This document shows positions 1-11,015 of a stretch of 64,000 nt of DNA, one piece after another. The stretch comes from Ophioderma brevispina (lineage: Eukaryota; Echinodermata; Ophiuroidea; Amphilepidida; Ophiodermatidae): assembly GCA_023653785.1 (NCBI GenBank), contig JAMKCH010058368.1:1-64000 (forward strand), written 5' to 3'. The notes beneath the pieces are model-generated. The model was given only the letters and a program-made list of their open reading frames with translations, was not told the DNA's origin and did no database searches. A program made the position numbers and the translations under genes. Within the stretch, counting starts at the first letter, position 1. Each line of letters opens with the position of its first letter.

Positions 1-369
1 GGAGGTATTAGTGCATAAGCATATATATTTTTGATAGCAGTGAAAAAGAAAATATTATAAGGTTGCAACCATCCCCTTCCTCCCACAACTGATACTTGGT
101 CTTATCTACCACTACCAAAGGTAAGGGTGGCTTGACGATTATTTTGGCTCTAAAATGAAAAAAAAGAAAAAATGATGGTCCCAATATAGAGGCAGACATT
201 GAGTTTACAAATTTTGTTTAGCTGGGCGTGTAAAAAACGTCCTCCCCCAGGAAACTAAGGTTTACCCTCAAACCTCAATGGTGGACTTTGCCACTCATAT
301 TCAGCCTACCTGTGACCTATCAAACACCCTTCAACACATTGATTGTTTAAGTTGTGGGGGTGGGTGGGC
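1..369. other. Non-coding left edge
   Basis: AT-rich sequence with no recognisable exon or repeat. The short ORFs here show no domain-like pattern. Base composition changes to GC-rich near 370, where the DIRS-like element begins. Confidence 0.4.
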
Positions 370-1174
370 TCACCTCCTATCTCGTCTCTCGGGAGGGCAG
401 GCCGCTGACCCGCCTCCGTGGCTCGTCAACACATAAACGTCCTCGAGTTGTTCGCCGTCTTCTGGCATAGCGGCACTGACTCCCCGTGGGTCAGGGGAAG
501 TATTGTTTGGTCCCGTACGACAAGATGAAGGGGGGTGACATAAATAAACAAGGAATGGGGTGTACTCAGCCTCCCGCCTATGCAGCGGGGATTCCTCGCT
601 CTTCGGGTGTGTCGAGATTGGGATATCAGGCTGATTCGCCTCCCGTGTTTCGGGAGTGGACAATGGTTTGCGGACAGTCTCCCAGGAGGGTCCCTAATCC
701 CAGACCCAGCCAATAGTCAGAGGGGCGTCGTTGGAGTGGCAAGCTCTGCTTTGCATTTTTGCCGCACAATCTCTAGATGGTGGACCGTCCCCACGTGGAC
801 TTGTTTCGCCTCAGTCATGAATTGTCAGATTGTGGCATTTAGGGGCCCTACTCTTGGAACCTGGATCACCGGGCAGTCAAACGTGACGCCATGGCAGCGG
901 ACCGTTCAGAATTGATAGCCTATGCTTGATCATGCTTCTCCAGGTTGCCAGGTCCAAAAGTCCCGAATGGGCTCAGTCTCGAGACTGCTGGTCCCGGCAG
1001 CTGTGGTTTCCCAGGCGGCTAGATCGGCTTGTAAGGAACAGATCAATCTTCCAAAGGGAGGGGGCCTGGTAAGAGGATCCTCCAGGCCCGACGCATTCCT
1101 TCCCAGAGTGCTTTTCTGAAGACTGTACACTGAGGTGGGACTTTCCTGAACAGGCTGCCATGCTCAATTTTCAA

Positions 1175-1219
1175 GGGGGGGGGGGGGGTGGGTGGGGGGG
1201 GGGGGGGGGGTGGGGGGGT
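1175..1219. repeat. Poly-G tract
   Basis: About 45 nt of nearly pure G, broken by single T residues, inside the DIRS-like remnant. It has several runs long enough for a G-quadruplex on the + strand. Length is probably unreliable in a long-read assembly. Confidence 0.85.
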
Positions 1220-1569
1220 CAATTCACTAGAGCATCATAGATTATCATTCATGTGTGCCGATAGAGAGTTCAGGGGGGGGTTCGATCCATGCAATTCTGA
1301 GACTGTTTTACCAGTTGGCAATTTCCTCAAGGCGGGCTTTCAAGGAGTGTGTTTAACTTAGTGTCCTGTCTGTCCGAGGTTTCTTTTTTTAACCTTACCG
1401 AAAAGCCACAGGCCATCCGTAAATGGCTCGGTGATGGCCTGACTATTTCTTTCAGTCCCCTCTTGTCCAATCTGGCGAGGGGTATGTTTAACCGGTTACG
1501 GATCGTCCCTGGTTCGTAGCTTTGTTCCGGAGTGGGATTTGCCATTGGTCTTGGCAATTCTTTGTGTCG

Positions 1570-2060
1570 GAACAGTTTAAACCCAACCGCAAGCTTAGTA
1601 GTCTTCTGGCACTTCCTAGTGGCTGTGCTGCTTGTGGCCATAGGGGTTCGGATTACATTCCTTGTCTACGGACAAGGCCCACCACCCCTTTTGGAGCGCA
1701 AGAGGGTCTCTATTCGGCCACATCAGGCTTTTACCGACCACCCGAAACCTTTGTTTCTGCCACGTCTCACCATATTGCAGACCGGGATTGCAGAAAGCTC
1801 AGAGAGCCTGCAGCAGGGACCACACATTGAGCTTGCTGGATTTCCACATCAGTCATCTGAAATGCACAAAAAACACCATGATTGGTTGACTGGCATCTTG
1901 GTTAGGGCATACGATGTTCGAGCTCACGCTTACTCCTGGGAATTCTATAAAGAGGCCTTCACCAGCATTTTGGACAATGTCGGTTGAAGTTCTACTCAAC
2001 CTTCCAACCAGTCCTATTTGAACGCATGGTTAGTCAGCGGGGAGGGTGTCGCCGGCCAAT
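1570..2060 (+). pseudogene. DIRS-type tyrosine recombinase, broken
   Basis: Reading about 1590-1640 gives LSSLLALPSG, matching the LLALASG segment that precedes the first catalytic Arg in DIRS recombinases. At 1860-1990 the frame reads NTMIG/DWLTGILVRAYDV then RAHAYSWEFYK and TSILDNVG, closely matching the C-terminal catalytic box (..AHDVRAHA.SW.F..). After a stop at 1984-1986 another frame resumes with KFYSTF and then YLNAW, covering the conserved TTF..YL end that holds the nucleophile Tyr. The HxxR motif reads YDVR, so the catalytic His is Tyr here. The frameshifts make this a pseudogene or an error-damaged copy; the family assignment rests on several separate motif blocks in the right order. 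Confidence 0.72.
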
Positions 2061-2302
2061 CCCTCTTGGCTGAGCATCTTGACCCGGAGCATTAGACACT
2101 ATGGGTGGGGCATTAACAGGGTTGCGTTGGTTGGCTACCTTCTGCTACCTTCTTCCGCCACAGATTAAGCCATGCAGCGGTATTCTGTGCAAAGGTTGTG
2201 GACGGAAGCTAGCACTATTACATTGGATTCCCTCTCAGGAGTGAGAAAGCGATACCGTTGAGTATGATACCTACCTTCCACAACCATATGGCCTTTACGC
2301 AA

Positions 2303-3715
2303 TTTGTTATTCTCCACCTACAAGAAGGTCGTTGGAGGTGTTTTGTCTGAGTTTTTTTTTTTTTTGTGAGAGAAATATTTTGCGGAACGGCGAATTACAG
2401 CGCCGCTGATGTGTCCGTGATATTTGGTGCTTGCCATGTCCCTCTATTTCGGGAGTTGATCCTTTAGGCTTGGTAATCATGGGTAATGGGTTTTTAATTT
2501 ACTAGTACCCAAATGAAAATATTTATGCAAAAAGGACTATCACTAGTACCACACTATTAAATCAAACGGGACTCATCAGATCTGTCCAAGAGGCAATATT
2601 CACTGAGTTTTATACAATAATATTGTTAGCTGTTTTCAATTACTTATAAAATATATAAGGGTCAAATATTGTTTTTGTTTAATATTTGTACACAGAGCCA
2701 TGGAGATTTGGCTAATTTAACCGTTGATAACAGTTGTAAAATTGATTAAAAGTGCTTCCTAGGCTAAGCAACGATGGCTAGCATTTGTGAAGCCTAAAAA
2801 TAATTGTTTATTGTTTTTATTGTTCCAAAACATGGGTATAGACAAAAAAACCACCTTTTTGCTTCTAGGCCAATTGGCTGGGCATTAGACCCATCACATA
2901 TGCTTATAAAGGTCCAACGCCAGCAACTAAAGGCCGGCAAATTCCCCTATATTCAATTAGGCCTAACCAGAATATCAAAAAAGTCCTTGTATTAGTTTTT
3001 TGTTCAAGGGTTCACACCAGGCATGTGTCACATTACGCCTCTACTTTTGTTATTCTCCCCTCAAGAAGGCTGTTTAGTGTTTTGTTTTTATTTTTGTGAA
3101 AAACTTTGGTGAGCAAGGGCGAACACTACTGCTCCCTGTGATGCAGTTTCAGGAGTTGGCTATATTTTCAACAATTGTTATGCAGGCTTCTGATGTGGGT
3201 CCAAATGAAATATTTGTCCAAGGAATGGGTTAATTAGTAGTTATTAAAATCATCGATACCCTGATTTTACAATTTATTTTGGGCTTTTATTATAGATTAT
3301 GGTGCATGTTTTGGTTATTTGATACTTGTATACATACTGATGAATTGTGCTAATTAATGTTGAGAAAACGTGGAAAATTTTGATTAAAGTACTTTCTTTG
3401 CTGAAAGATAAGATGACTGCAATTTTTTTTATTGTGTTTATTTGACCCCCAAAACATGGGTATAGTCACAACCATCTTTTTTCCGCTTCTTAGGAGGCCA
3501 TTGGATGAGGCTTATAACCCATCATCGGCCGTATAAAGGTCGTTGACCTTGACCTTGAATACCTGACTAACGTAGCAACTAGAAGGTGGGACAATTTTGT
3601 TGGTAATTATTCATATATAGTCCTACCAGAATATACAAAGAGTCACTTTTTACTAGAATTTTTTTCAAGGTTGTATGGGACTTTCCGATTACGCTCTACT
3701 AATATGTATTTCCTA
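2303..3715. repeat. Two diverged direct repeats, about 700 bp each
   Basis: Matching anchors recur in the same order: TTGTTATTCTCC at 2303 and 3047; GGAGTTG near 2452 and 3152; CCAAATGAAA near 2509 and 3201; AAAACATGGGTATAG near 2827 and 3451; a TATAAAGGTC block near 2905 and 3532; TTACGC-CTCTAC near 3032 and 3689. The offset shrinks from about 744 to about 625 bp, so indels have accumulated. It begins within 250 bp of the DIRS-like recombinase end. Whether it belongs to that element, as in the split direct repeats of PAT/Ngaro relatives, or is an independent tandem duplication cannot be settled here. No coding sequence is seen in it. Confidence 0.7.
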
Positions 3716-3718
3716 CAG

Positions 3719-3830
3719 AATCCACCTGTGACCACAGCTTCACCAGAAACCCCCGGACAACTCCTTCCTATGCACCCAGTGCAACCATTACAAAACCAGC
3801 AACAACCCTTCACTAGGCTCCGCAACCTGG
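3719..3830 (+). CDS. NELFA: NELFA exon, Pro/Gln/Thr-rich middle region (partial gene)
   Basis: An open 112-bp segment with an acceptor TTTCCTACAG ending at 3718 and a donor GG|GTAAGG at 3831. It encodes a Pro/Thr/Gln-rich stretch starting NPPVTTASPETPG and ending FTRLRNL, phase 0 in and phase 1 out. Its phase joins exactly to the reading frame that opens the next exon at 5027. Assignment to NELFA comes from this phase continuity and from the unmistakable C-terminal exons downstream; the linker itself is poorly conserved in the family. NELF-A is the subunit of the nuclear NELF complex that holds RNA polymerase II at promoter-proximal pauses. Upstream exons for the N-terminal helical domain were not found in this window. 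Confidence 0.68.
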
Positions 3831-5026
3831 GTAAGGGTTTTTAAAGTCTGGCAAATGTGCTACTGGTCACACCCCCACATGGCTATAATGTTGTGAACCT
3901 GCCACGGCTAATGTTGACCGTCGCAGGCGATGTGTGGTGTAGGTTGTGCAAATGCAACTGGGGCGGCACACCAGGATAACACTCCCCTGCACTGGGATTG
4001 CAACTGCCACAAAAGGATCAAAATAAATTTTCTGATGTCCCAGCATTTGATTGTTAGCATCAAACAATTAATGGTATTACCGATCAACTGGGATGAGTTG
4101 AAATTTTAAGGATGCCCAGGAAAAACAAGGGTGTGGTGTGTTTGTGTGTGTGTGTGTTGAGGGTGGTGGTGTGTGTGGTGTGTGTGTGTGTGTGTGTTGG
4201 CCGATCAGCCGTGTTTCTTCGACGGAAACAATGGACCAACTATGTGCTCTTCAAATTCGTTTTTAGCAAATACTTTCAGTTCCCTAAACGTGCTCGTAGC
4301 GGCAGGAAGCCTCTTTCAATAGCAATTCTGTGAATAGTAACTATGTGGATTTGGTTACTTCTAAAATTTAAAAAAAGTAGGAAATATTAATGACATCAAC
4401 CGCACGCTTCAGTCTCACTTGATCAATGGTTCTACTTTCCCTTCGTTTAACAATCTGAGATTACGTAATATTCGCATCAAACCGTAAGCTCCAAACAATA
4501 GCATATGAACGAATGTGAAAATTGCAACAGGGATCGGCGGCCTGCACAGTTGTTAGTGTCTGTTTGGCGACACCCTCGCGATTTTTGTAACACATGCGAC
4601 TGCTTTCCGATAGGAGCCCCCAGATAGTATCCAAGAAAATTGCTGATTTTTCCACTTAAAAGTGATGTAATCGCATTAATAATTGATAGTTAAGGACACA
4701 AAGTGCCTTAGTTAACATAATCCCGTGATAAATGCTCATTGGGGCCATATGGTGTGAGTTAAACACGTCCTGCATGCATAGTTTGCCGTCTTGAAATATC
4801 CTCCGTGGGCCGCGGAAAGGGAGCTAACCCGCAACTCTCTGTTTGTAGACCCGGGGGATACAACCCTATAGTTGCGGTACCGAAACTATATGTAATGGTG
4901 TGTGTGTGGTCTCCACATTACCATTTTCTTGGCAAAATAACCGATTCGCAAATTCTCAAAACCTCAATTGAACCCTGTTACAACTTTTACCATTTCTTTC
5001 CATCCAGCTTTGTTATTCCATCTCAG
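3831..5026 (+). other. NELFA intron with TG-rich microsatellite
   Basis: Intron between two NELFA exons (donor GTAAGG, acceptor ATCTCAG at 5020-5026). A TG-rich microsatellite occupies 4131-4198. The remainder is AT-rich with no recognised element. Confidence 0.65.
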
Positions 5027-5420
5027 CACCTGCCAACCATCCTCAGCAGCACCATGGCATCAAGAGAAAACCTCCACAACACTCAACCCATTACAAAACA
5101 TACATACCACGTTCATACAACCAACCCCCCGCACATCAGACACCCTCCCCCACCCCCACTCCCACGGTCACAACCACTCCTGTACCCACCACTGCCAGCC
5201 CACTCAACCTACTCTACAACCTCCACCTCCATACCCACAACCAACCGTGCCAGGGTTGATGGCGATAGCCGTATTCATAAATCAACGCACCTTCAGGCAA
5301 AGGCAAATCCTTTTGCAGGGATTGTTGTAATGTGATTAATCCTGCTGCTAATCTGGCCAATAATACCGCGGCAGGGACGGCAGCTGGAGGGAGCACACTA
5401 AGAAAGGCCTGTCACTTACG
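5027..5420 (+). CDS. NELFA: NELFA exon, Pro-rich linker ending STLRKGLSLT; frame broken by indels
   Basis: Acceptor ATCTCAG ends at 5026 and the donor TTACG|GTAAGTGG follows 5420. The exon opens in the frame demanded by the preceding exon (APANHPQQHHGIKRKPP...), a Pro/Thr/Ser-rich tract. Near 5200 the plausible frame shifts by one base (QPTLQPPPPYPQPTVPG), then again before NPAANLANNTAAG, and once more inside AAGAAAGG, where one missing A would restore LRKGLSLT. That end splices in phase 0 to REQMLAAQEMF, the diagnostic join of the NELF-A C-terminal block. With 394 bp and those phases the exon length is off by a non-multiple of three, as expected for uncorrected small indels. Alternatively the gene is decaying, but the next two exons are perfectly open. 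Confidence 0.78.
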
Positions 5421-8229
5421 GTAAGTGGATGGAAGTTTAAGACTCTGTAAAAACTACAGAGCAGAGATTTAATAAAAGTCAATGTGTTATTGACACTTAA
5501 CACCACTGTTTTGGTGCTGTTGATATTCTGTGAGGACAAATATTAACGTAAAAAACGATTCCAGGGGGGAAAATAACAGAAAACAGATATAACAGAAATC
5601 GTCAAACTTCCCAATATCCATATAAAATGGTCAGACACCATATTCCCTCCAAAAATAAACTAGAAGTATTTTCTTTCGCAATTCAGACACACAACACTAT
5701 GAAAAAGTGCAAATTTGCAAGTGGAAGCCCTTCTATAGGCCAAACGGTAAAATCAATGATTCTTCTTGTGGTCCAAAAATGACCAACACCTTACAACAGC
5801 GTAGTCCCAAACCAGTTTCGGATTTAGGGAAAGGACCCTGTCAGCAGCTTAAGGTGGGGCCCCTTTAGCTCAAGAAAGCAACCAATAGCATCACACTTTA
5901 GTTGCAACTAGGTGTGTCCGAGGGGGGCCCTAGAGCAATATTTAGGGGTCCCTGTCACAAAGCTGCCGACACTGCGGACTCTTAATCCCACCACTTCACC
6001 AAAAACTTGAAGACTTGGCCAAATTCTGAAGATATAAAGAACTTGGGCTAAATCACTCTAGATTTCATTGCTTTTTTCTTATTGTAAATATATGTTAATG
6101 CTACAGATGTTTGAAATTGATGAAAACTGTCAACAGCTGAGAATTAGTTCTTGCAAAAATCTTATGATATGAATGTTATGTAGAATCAAACCATGTTGAA
6201 TGATTATTTTAGACCATTTTCAAAAGAAAATGACCAAGCAGTTACATTTTTTAAATTGGTTATCCTAGTTAGAGCTAGCATTATAGGATTAAGATTCATC
6301 TAGGTTATTTGGAACTAGGATAATTTTTCACCCTCGCGCTTTAGCGCAGCGAGGGTGTTGTCCATGATGGGCGAATCTCGATTTCGTATGTTTGACGACT
6401 ATCGGGGGCTTCATTTTGATCGTACTTCATGAAAGTTTGGTATGGTAGGGATGGATTGGACAAATTCTTCATAGAGCCATATCCCGAATCGGGGTGTGTT
6501 TTGGGGCCGCTCGGAGTGGTTTTTTGGGCTGGTGATCTTTAGAAATTGGAGGGAGAATTGGTAATATCCGTGATGTTTACGACTATGGGCCGCCGTGCAT
6601 TTAGATACGCCCTGTCCGGTCTGGCAATTTGGCAAAGAATTCTTTTGTGTTCTTCTCTGGTTCTATTAGAATCGATCGAGTCACGCTCTTTGTGGGTAAA
6701 TGCCTATCATAATTGAATGGTGTTTGTAAGCTTCGTCTATTCAGGGATCACCGAAAATAAGACGTCGACGATCGTCCTTCGCAATATTACGGCGGTCCAG
6801 TATTTCCCACGGTGTAAGATCCGTGTCACAGACCCGAAAGGTACTGCCATATGATGGGCTCGGCGAACATCAAACATTTTCCCACGGGGCTCTGCGGCAC
6901 TTTGGCAGTATGCACGATCTTACTTTCCGCACCGCCGTGACTCGTTCACCACTGGAGAGTTCAGATTACAACATTTTACGTGACTTCTTCTATCAAAAAT
7001 TTGATTGCCAACTTGGCCGCCTGAGGCTAATCTTGTGTTGTTACAGGGAGTCCTTTACAGCTGTTGTATTTACGGTTTGGGCTGTTGGTGTAACGTTCAA
7101 TTTCAACCAATTTTAATTCGGACATACTATTATTGGATCGCTCACAGGGGTTACGTAGCTGATATTAACATATTTTCGAACAACATATGGACAATTTTGA
7201 TTAGGACGAAACAATGATTCTTAGCAGATGATTCTTAGTCTGTTAATGCACGGAGGGCTGTCATTAGAACACATTCAACATTGCACGAGTGCATATACCA
7301 CATTGCTACAATGAGTGTGGTCCGCTATTCTACTAGTAATGATTTTGGTGGCATGTTGCCAAGAGTTAAGCTTAGTGAATCGTACAAAATACAACAGGAG
7401 TGCATCAATGATGCCGGGGCGATGATGGGGGCAGCTTCAACCAGTACTCAACAGATTTGGATGATCATTGTTTGAATTATAAATCCATAAACCCATTGTT
7501 TCATGTAACACCACGCCTGCCCTTGTCCACGTTTATATGTTTTCCACTATTGGAAACTTTTTTCTGTGTCGTCTGCAAGAATTGCATAGGCACATACGGA
7601 TACTTTAGTAGTCGTATGGTCGGTGTATCTGTGTGTGTGTGTTGACGATTTTACTTCTTTCTTCTTCACAGTGGTGGCGACTTTTGTTTGGTCCTTCTCA
7701 TTTTTCACTTAGAGGTTTTTTTTTACTACTATATCCTATAGCTATAGCCGCCATGTTCGACTATAAGGCTGCACAAAAATATAATTTGTTTCCTCGCGGT
7801 TGCCTACCGACCTGGCGAACCCCCCGACTCATTAAATTTTAATCATGTTTTTTCATTATGACACATATAAACCAATATGTTCGTTATTTTTTAGAGCACA
7901 GTTTTTAAAACCATTATTTTGTTTTCATAATCTCATCCTGTTCGTTGTACGGTTTAAAATAGCCGTAAAAAGTGTTTTGGTCTCATTTTCCAGCTGTCAA
8001 GTCATTGGCGCTAATTATTAGTTGATTAATTGTACCGTTAGTTGGCTGAGAGCGGTCAATGATTGGTTTGAAATATTTTTAGGGACGTTTTCATTTCTTG
8101 GAGGGGAGGTTTCATGAGTTTTTGGTCTGTTTGTCTTAGTAGTTCCTGGTGCTAATTGATTATGTGGAGAATAGGTGGTGTATAGGTAGGAAGTAGATGG
8201 TGGGTGCAGGTAAGAAAGGTTCTGTCTGG
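5421..8229 (+). other. NELFA large intron, left part
   Basis: Part of the 5.1-kb intron. No exon is needed here because phase 0 joins 5420 to 10525 with family-consistent sequence on both sides. It holds a GC-rich hairpin at 6329-6357 (separate entry). An acceptor-like TTGTTACAG near 7043 and a short ORF at 7281-7475 were inspected and have no recognised match. Confidence 0.55.
6329..6357. repeat. Perfect 9-bp stem hairpin
   Basis: CACCCTCGC at 6329-6337 is the exact reverse complement of GCGAGGGTG at 6349-6357, with an 11-nt loop that contains a smaller GCGC/GCGC pairing. It stands out in AT-rich intron DNA and could be the terminal or subterminal hairpin of an unrecognised transposon. Confidence 0.6.
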
Positions 8230-9385
8230 GTTTTTGGGTGTTCAGGTTAAGTGTCCAGACATGTGGACCATGTTTTTGGTGTCAGGTTTGCGTCAGATGA
8301 AGGGTGGAAGGTGCCAGGTGTTGAGTGTTAGGTGTCTGATCTTGGGTGTCAGGTGACAGATTTTGGGTGTTGGATGTCTGGTTTCAGATACTATGTAAGG
8401 TGTTGGATGTCTTGGTGGGTGTCAAGTGTTGGTGTCATGTGTCGGCTGTGAGATTTTGGATGTCAGGTGGTTGGTGTCGTTTTGCATCAGGTGTTGAGTG
8501 TCAAATTGTGAGTGTCAGGTGTTGGATGTCAAAATGTTGGGTGTTTATGTTGATTGACAGGTGTCATTTGGGTCATGTATGGGTGTCATGTTGGTGTCAG
8601 GTGCTGGTGTTATTGACGGGTTGTCATGTTGGTGTCAGGTGCTGGGTGTCATTTTCGTGTCCCATGTTGGGTGTCAGGTGATGGGGTAGCAGGTGACTGT
8701 GTCAATTTTTGGTTAAAGTTACAGGTGTCAGGTGATGGGTGGGGGGGGGGTCTATGTTAGGGTCCCATGTTGGTTGTCAGGTGACGGTGTCATGTGGGTG
8801 TAAAGTTTACAGACAGTGTCCGGTGATGGGTGTCAGGTGATTGGTGTCAGGTGATGGTGTCCATGTTGGGTGTCAGGTGATGGGTGTCCGGTGTTGGGTG
8901 CAGGTGAGGGGTGTCCATGTGATGGGTGGTCATGTTGGTGTCCTGTGACGTGTGTCAGTTGGGTGTCATGTGACGGGTGTCATGTCGGGGTTTCAGTTAA
9001 TGGGTGTCCATGTTGCTGTCAGTTGATGTTGTCAGGTGACAGTGTCATGTTGGGTGTAAAGTCACAGGTGACTGGTTCCCATGTTTGGTGTCAGTTGACG
9101 AGTGTCATGTTGGGTTCAGGTTATGGGAGTGTCATTTGGGTGTCAGGTGATGGGTGTCAAGTTGGTTGTCAGGTGACTGTGTCATGATGGTTGTACGTCA
9201 CAGGTGACGGGTTGTAATGTTGGGTGTCAGGTGACGAGTGTCAGGTTGGGTGTCAGGTTATGGATGTCCTGTTGGGTGTCAGGAGTACTGTTGTCTTGTT
9301 GATGTCAGGTGTTATGTTGGGGGCAGGTTATTAGTGTCATGTTGAATTAGATGTCATGTTGGATGTCGGTTGGTGTTAGAAGTTA
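8230..9385 (+). repeat. GGTGTCAGGTGATG minisatellite
   Basis: More than 1 kb of degenerate short repeats built from GGTGTCAGGTGA, GGGTGTCATGTTG and GGTGTCCATGTTG. Units vary from about 14 to 40 bp. The strand is strongly G/T-rich, which creates spurious Cys/Val/Trp/Gly-rich ORFs at 8346-8681 and 8870-9187. It lies inside the NELFA intron. Array length may be compressed or expanded by assembly. Confidence 0.9.
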
Positions 9386-10524
9386 AGATTCGGTGTTGGG
9401 TGTAGATTCTGGTGTAGTTTTAGCGTGGAAGGGTCTAGAGGCCAGTTGTCTGTTGCCATTTGTTCTGGTGTCATGGTCAGGTGTCTGGTTTCCTATTTTC
9501 TGCTGTACATATTTACATTCCTTAAATTAAATGTGTATAAGTAACAGCTTCCGCCGCCCCGTGCTATAAATTGTAAGCGAGGGTTCCATGCAGCGTTGAT
9601 GCTCTCGTTTTAACTCAAAATAAAATTGTGTTCCCATTGGAATTGAGTATTTCCTTTTCTACTTGATAAGGAAGTTTTTAGACTTACTGAACATGTGTAT
9701 CTGCATAATATTGCATATACAGTTACACCTACTGTGACACATGAATTTATTAAAGGTGTCAATCCTGGGGAGGCAATATTTTTGATGAAGGGAGTGCAAT
9801 TGATTATCACCCATGTTGATGCCAGTGCATGTGTTTTTTGACCAACCTAACCATATATTTTACCATAATAGTTTGAAAAATGTAGTTTTCCGCATAGCTT
9901 CGTACGCATTTTGCTCTATTACAATTGCATTTAACTATTTGGTTCTAAAAATTGCACTTTCTTTAGTGCCCCACACCGGATAATCTGGTTTGTAAATATC
10001 TTGTCAGTTAATTTTTTTCATTAAGTTCGAACTTTTCATCAACCTCATCCTTCCCAATGTCAAGAATAAATTTACACCACAGGTTTTATTCCATTAACAG
10101 AATAAAGCGCACTCTACAGAGTAGGTGCGAAGGGTCTAATGTAATTAGACCTTTTATCTTCTTTGTTTCTTTGTTCATATGTTTCTGTGCATATTCTGGT
10201 CAGCTGATACTGGCTTCTTTGTTAGCGCTATACTTTGTTCAGCACTAAATAGGCAAGATTCTTTAACATAACAAATTGATATAGAAAAAAACAGTGCAAA
10301 GCAACTTTAACACAACAGACTCCATGCGTGATGTACAAATGGTGCATGCTTGTGTCAAGAGGCACATGTGTAAGACAGAATTACTTTAATACACGGATAA
10401 CAAAAGCCGAATATGTTTTGCTTATTTAGTGAACAAAGTATAGTTTGTGAAGTTGTGTATGGATTCCATGAGCAATTCATTCAAGTCTTGTATATATCTC
10501 TGTCTTTATTATAATTTGTAACAG
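9386..10524 (+). other. NELFA large intron, right part
   Basis: AT-rich intron ending in the acceptor ATTTGTAACAG at 10524. The short open stretch around 9750-9840 was considered as an exon and not accepted. No known repeat recognised. Confidence 0.5.
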
Positions 10525-10624
10525 AGGGAACAAATGCTTGCAGCTCAAGAAATGTTCCGTCAATCAAACAAAGTCACACGTCCAGAGAAAGCCCTCATTC
10601 TTGGCTTCATGGCTGGTGCAAGAG
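10525..10624 (+). CDS. NELFA: NELFA exon, conserved C-terminal block
   Basis: A 100-bp exon with acceptor GTAACAG (10524) and donor AGAG|GTAGGA (10625). It encodes REQMLAAQEMFRQSNKVTR followed by PEKALILGFMAGAR, one of the most conserved parts of metazoan NELF-A just before its C-terminus. Entry phase is 0 from LSLT of the preceding exon; exit phase is 1, completed by the next exon to give GAREN. The sequence has no frame break. This segment fixes the identity of the whole gene. It acts in the nucleus as part of the NELF pausing complex together with DSIF on RNA polymerase II. Confidence 0.96.
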
Positions 10625-10777
10625 GTAGGATAGTTTATTGGAAATTAGTCTGGAAAACTTCTTTGTGTATTTCTTTATTTATTTTTTTTTCTGAATTTAA
10701 TTATGAATGGCAAGGTTTTGTCGTATTATCATAATCATGTCTGTGTTTGTCTGTGCATGTGTTTATGGTATCTCATG

Positions 10778-11015
10778 TAGGTAAGGATCATGAAACCTGT
10801 TTTGATAGATGACTCTCTTTGAGGTCTACTGTGAGATTGCAGGAGAATGACCTTTGACCTTATTTAAGCTCAAAAGGTCAATTTTCCATTTAGACCCTTG
10901 CCATAGGTGCTACATGTAGGATCATGGAAGTTGTTTGATAGATGCCCCTCGAGATCTACATCAAGTTTGCAGGAGAATGACCTTTGACCTAATTCCAAAG
11001 TCAAAAGGCACAAAA
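10778..11015 (+). repeat. Two-copy repeat containing GAATGACCTTTGACCT
   Basis: Two direct copies about 136 bp apart share GTA(A)GGATCATG, TTGATAGATG, TCTAC and GCAGGAGAATGACCTTTGACCT. It lies inside the last NELFA intron (10625-11515). The GACCTTTGACCT core resembles a direct-repeat nuclear receptor half-site pair, probably by chance. Confidence 0.7.

Larger units (their letters stand above)
370..2100 (+). mobile_element. Degenerate DIRS-like (tyrosine recombinase) retrotransposon
   Basis: A GC-rich block in an AT-rich surround. Around 795-920, reading across frames, there is a DIRS/RNase H-like stretch beginning HVDLFAS, followed by GP and RDAMAADRSE, which resembles the VDLFASRLN...DALA.DW region of DIRS elements. 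Further on (about 1570-2060) lies the tyrosine recombinase (separate entry). Frames switch every few tens of codons and stops interrupt, so it cannot be autonomous as read. The 5' part (370-790) is not recognised; the true ends were not defined. DIRS elements copy through RNA and integrate with a recombinase instead of an integrase, leaving no target duplication. The element lies upstream of the first NELFA exon seen here, probably in a NELFA intron. Confidence 0.7.

Noticed and set aside
7005..7217. Possible exon after TTGTTACAG near 7043
   Set aside because: The NELFA frame is continuous from 5420 to 10525 without it and the peptide has no domain.
8346..9187. Cys/Trp/Val-rich ORFs (8346-8681, 8870-9187)
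   Set aside because: Artefacts of the GGTGTCAGGTGA minisatellite.
10980..11000. GACCTTTGACCT as a nuclear receptor element
   Set aside because: It is part of a small tandem repeat and occurs in both copies; function cannot be argued from sequence.
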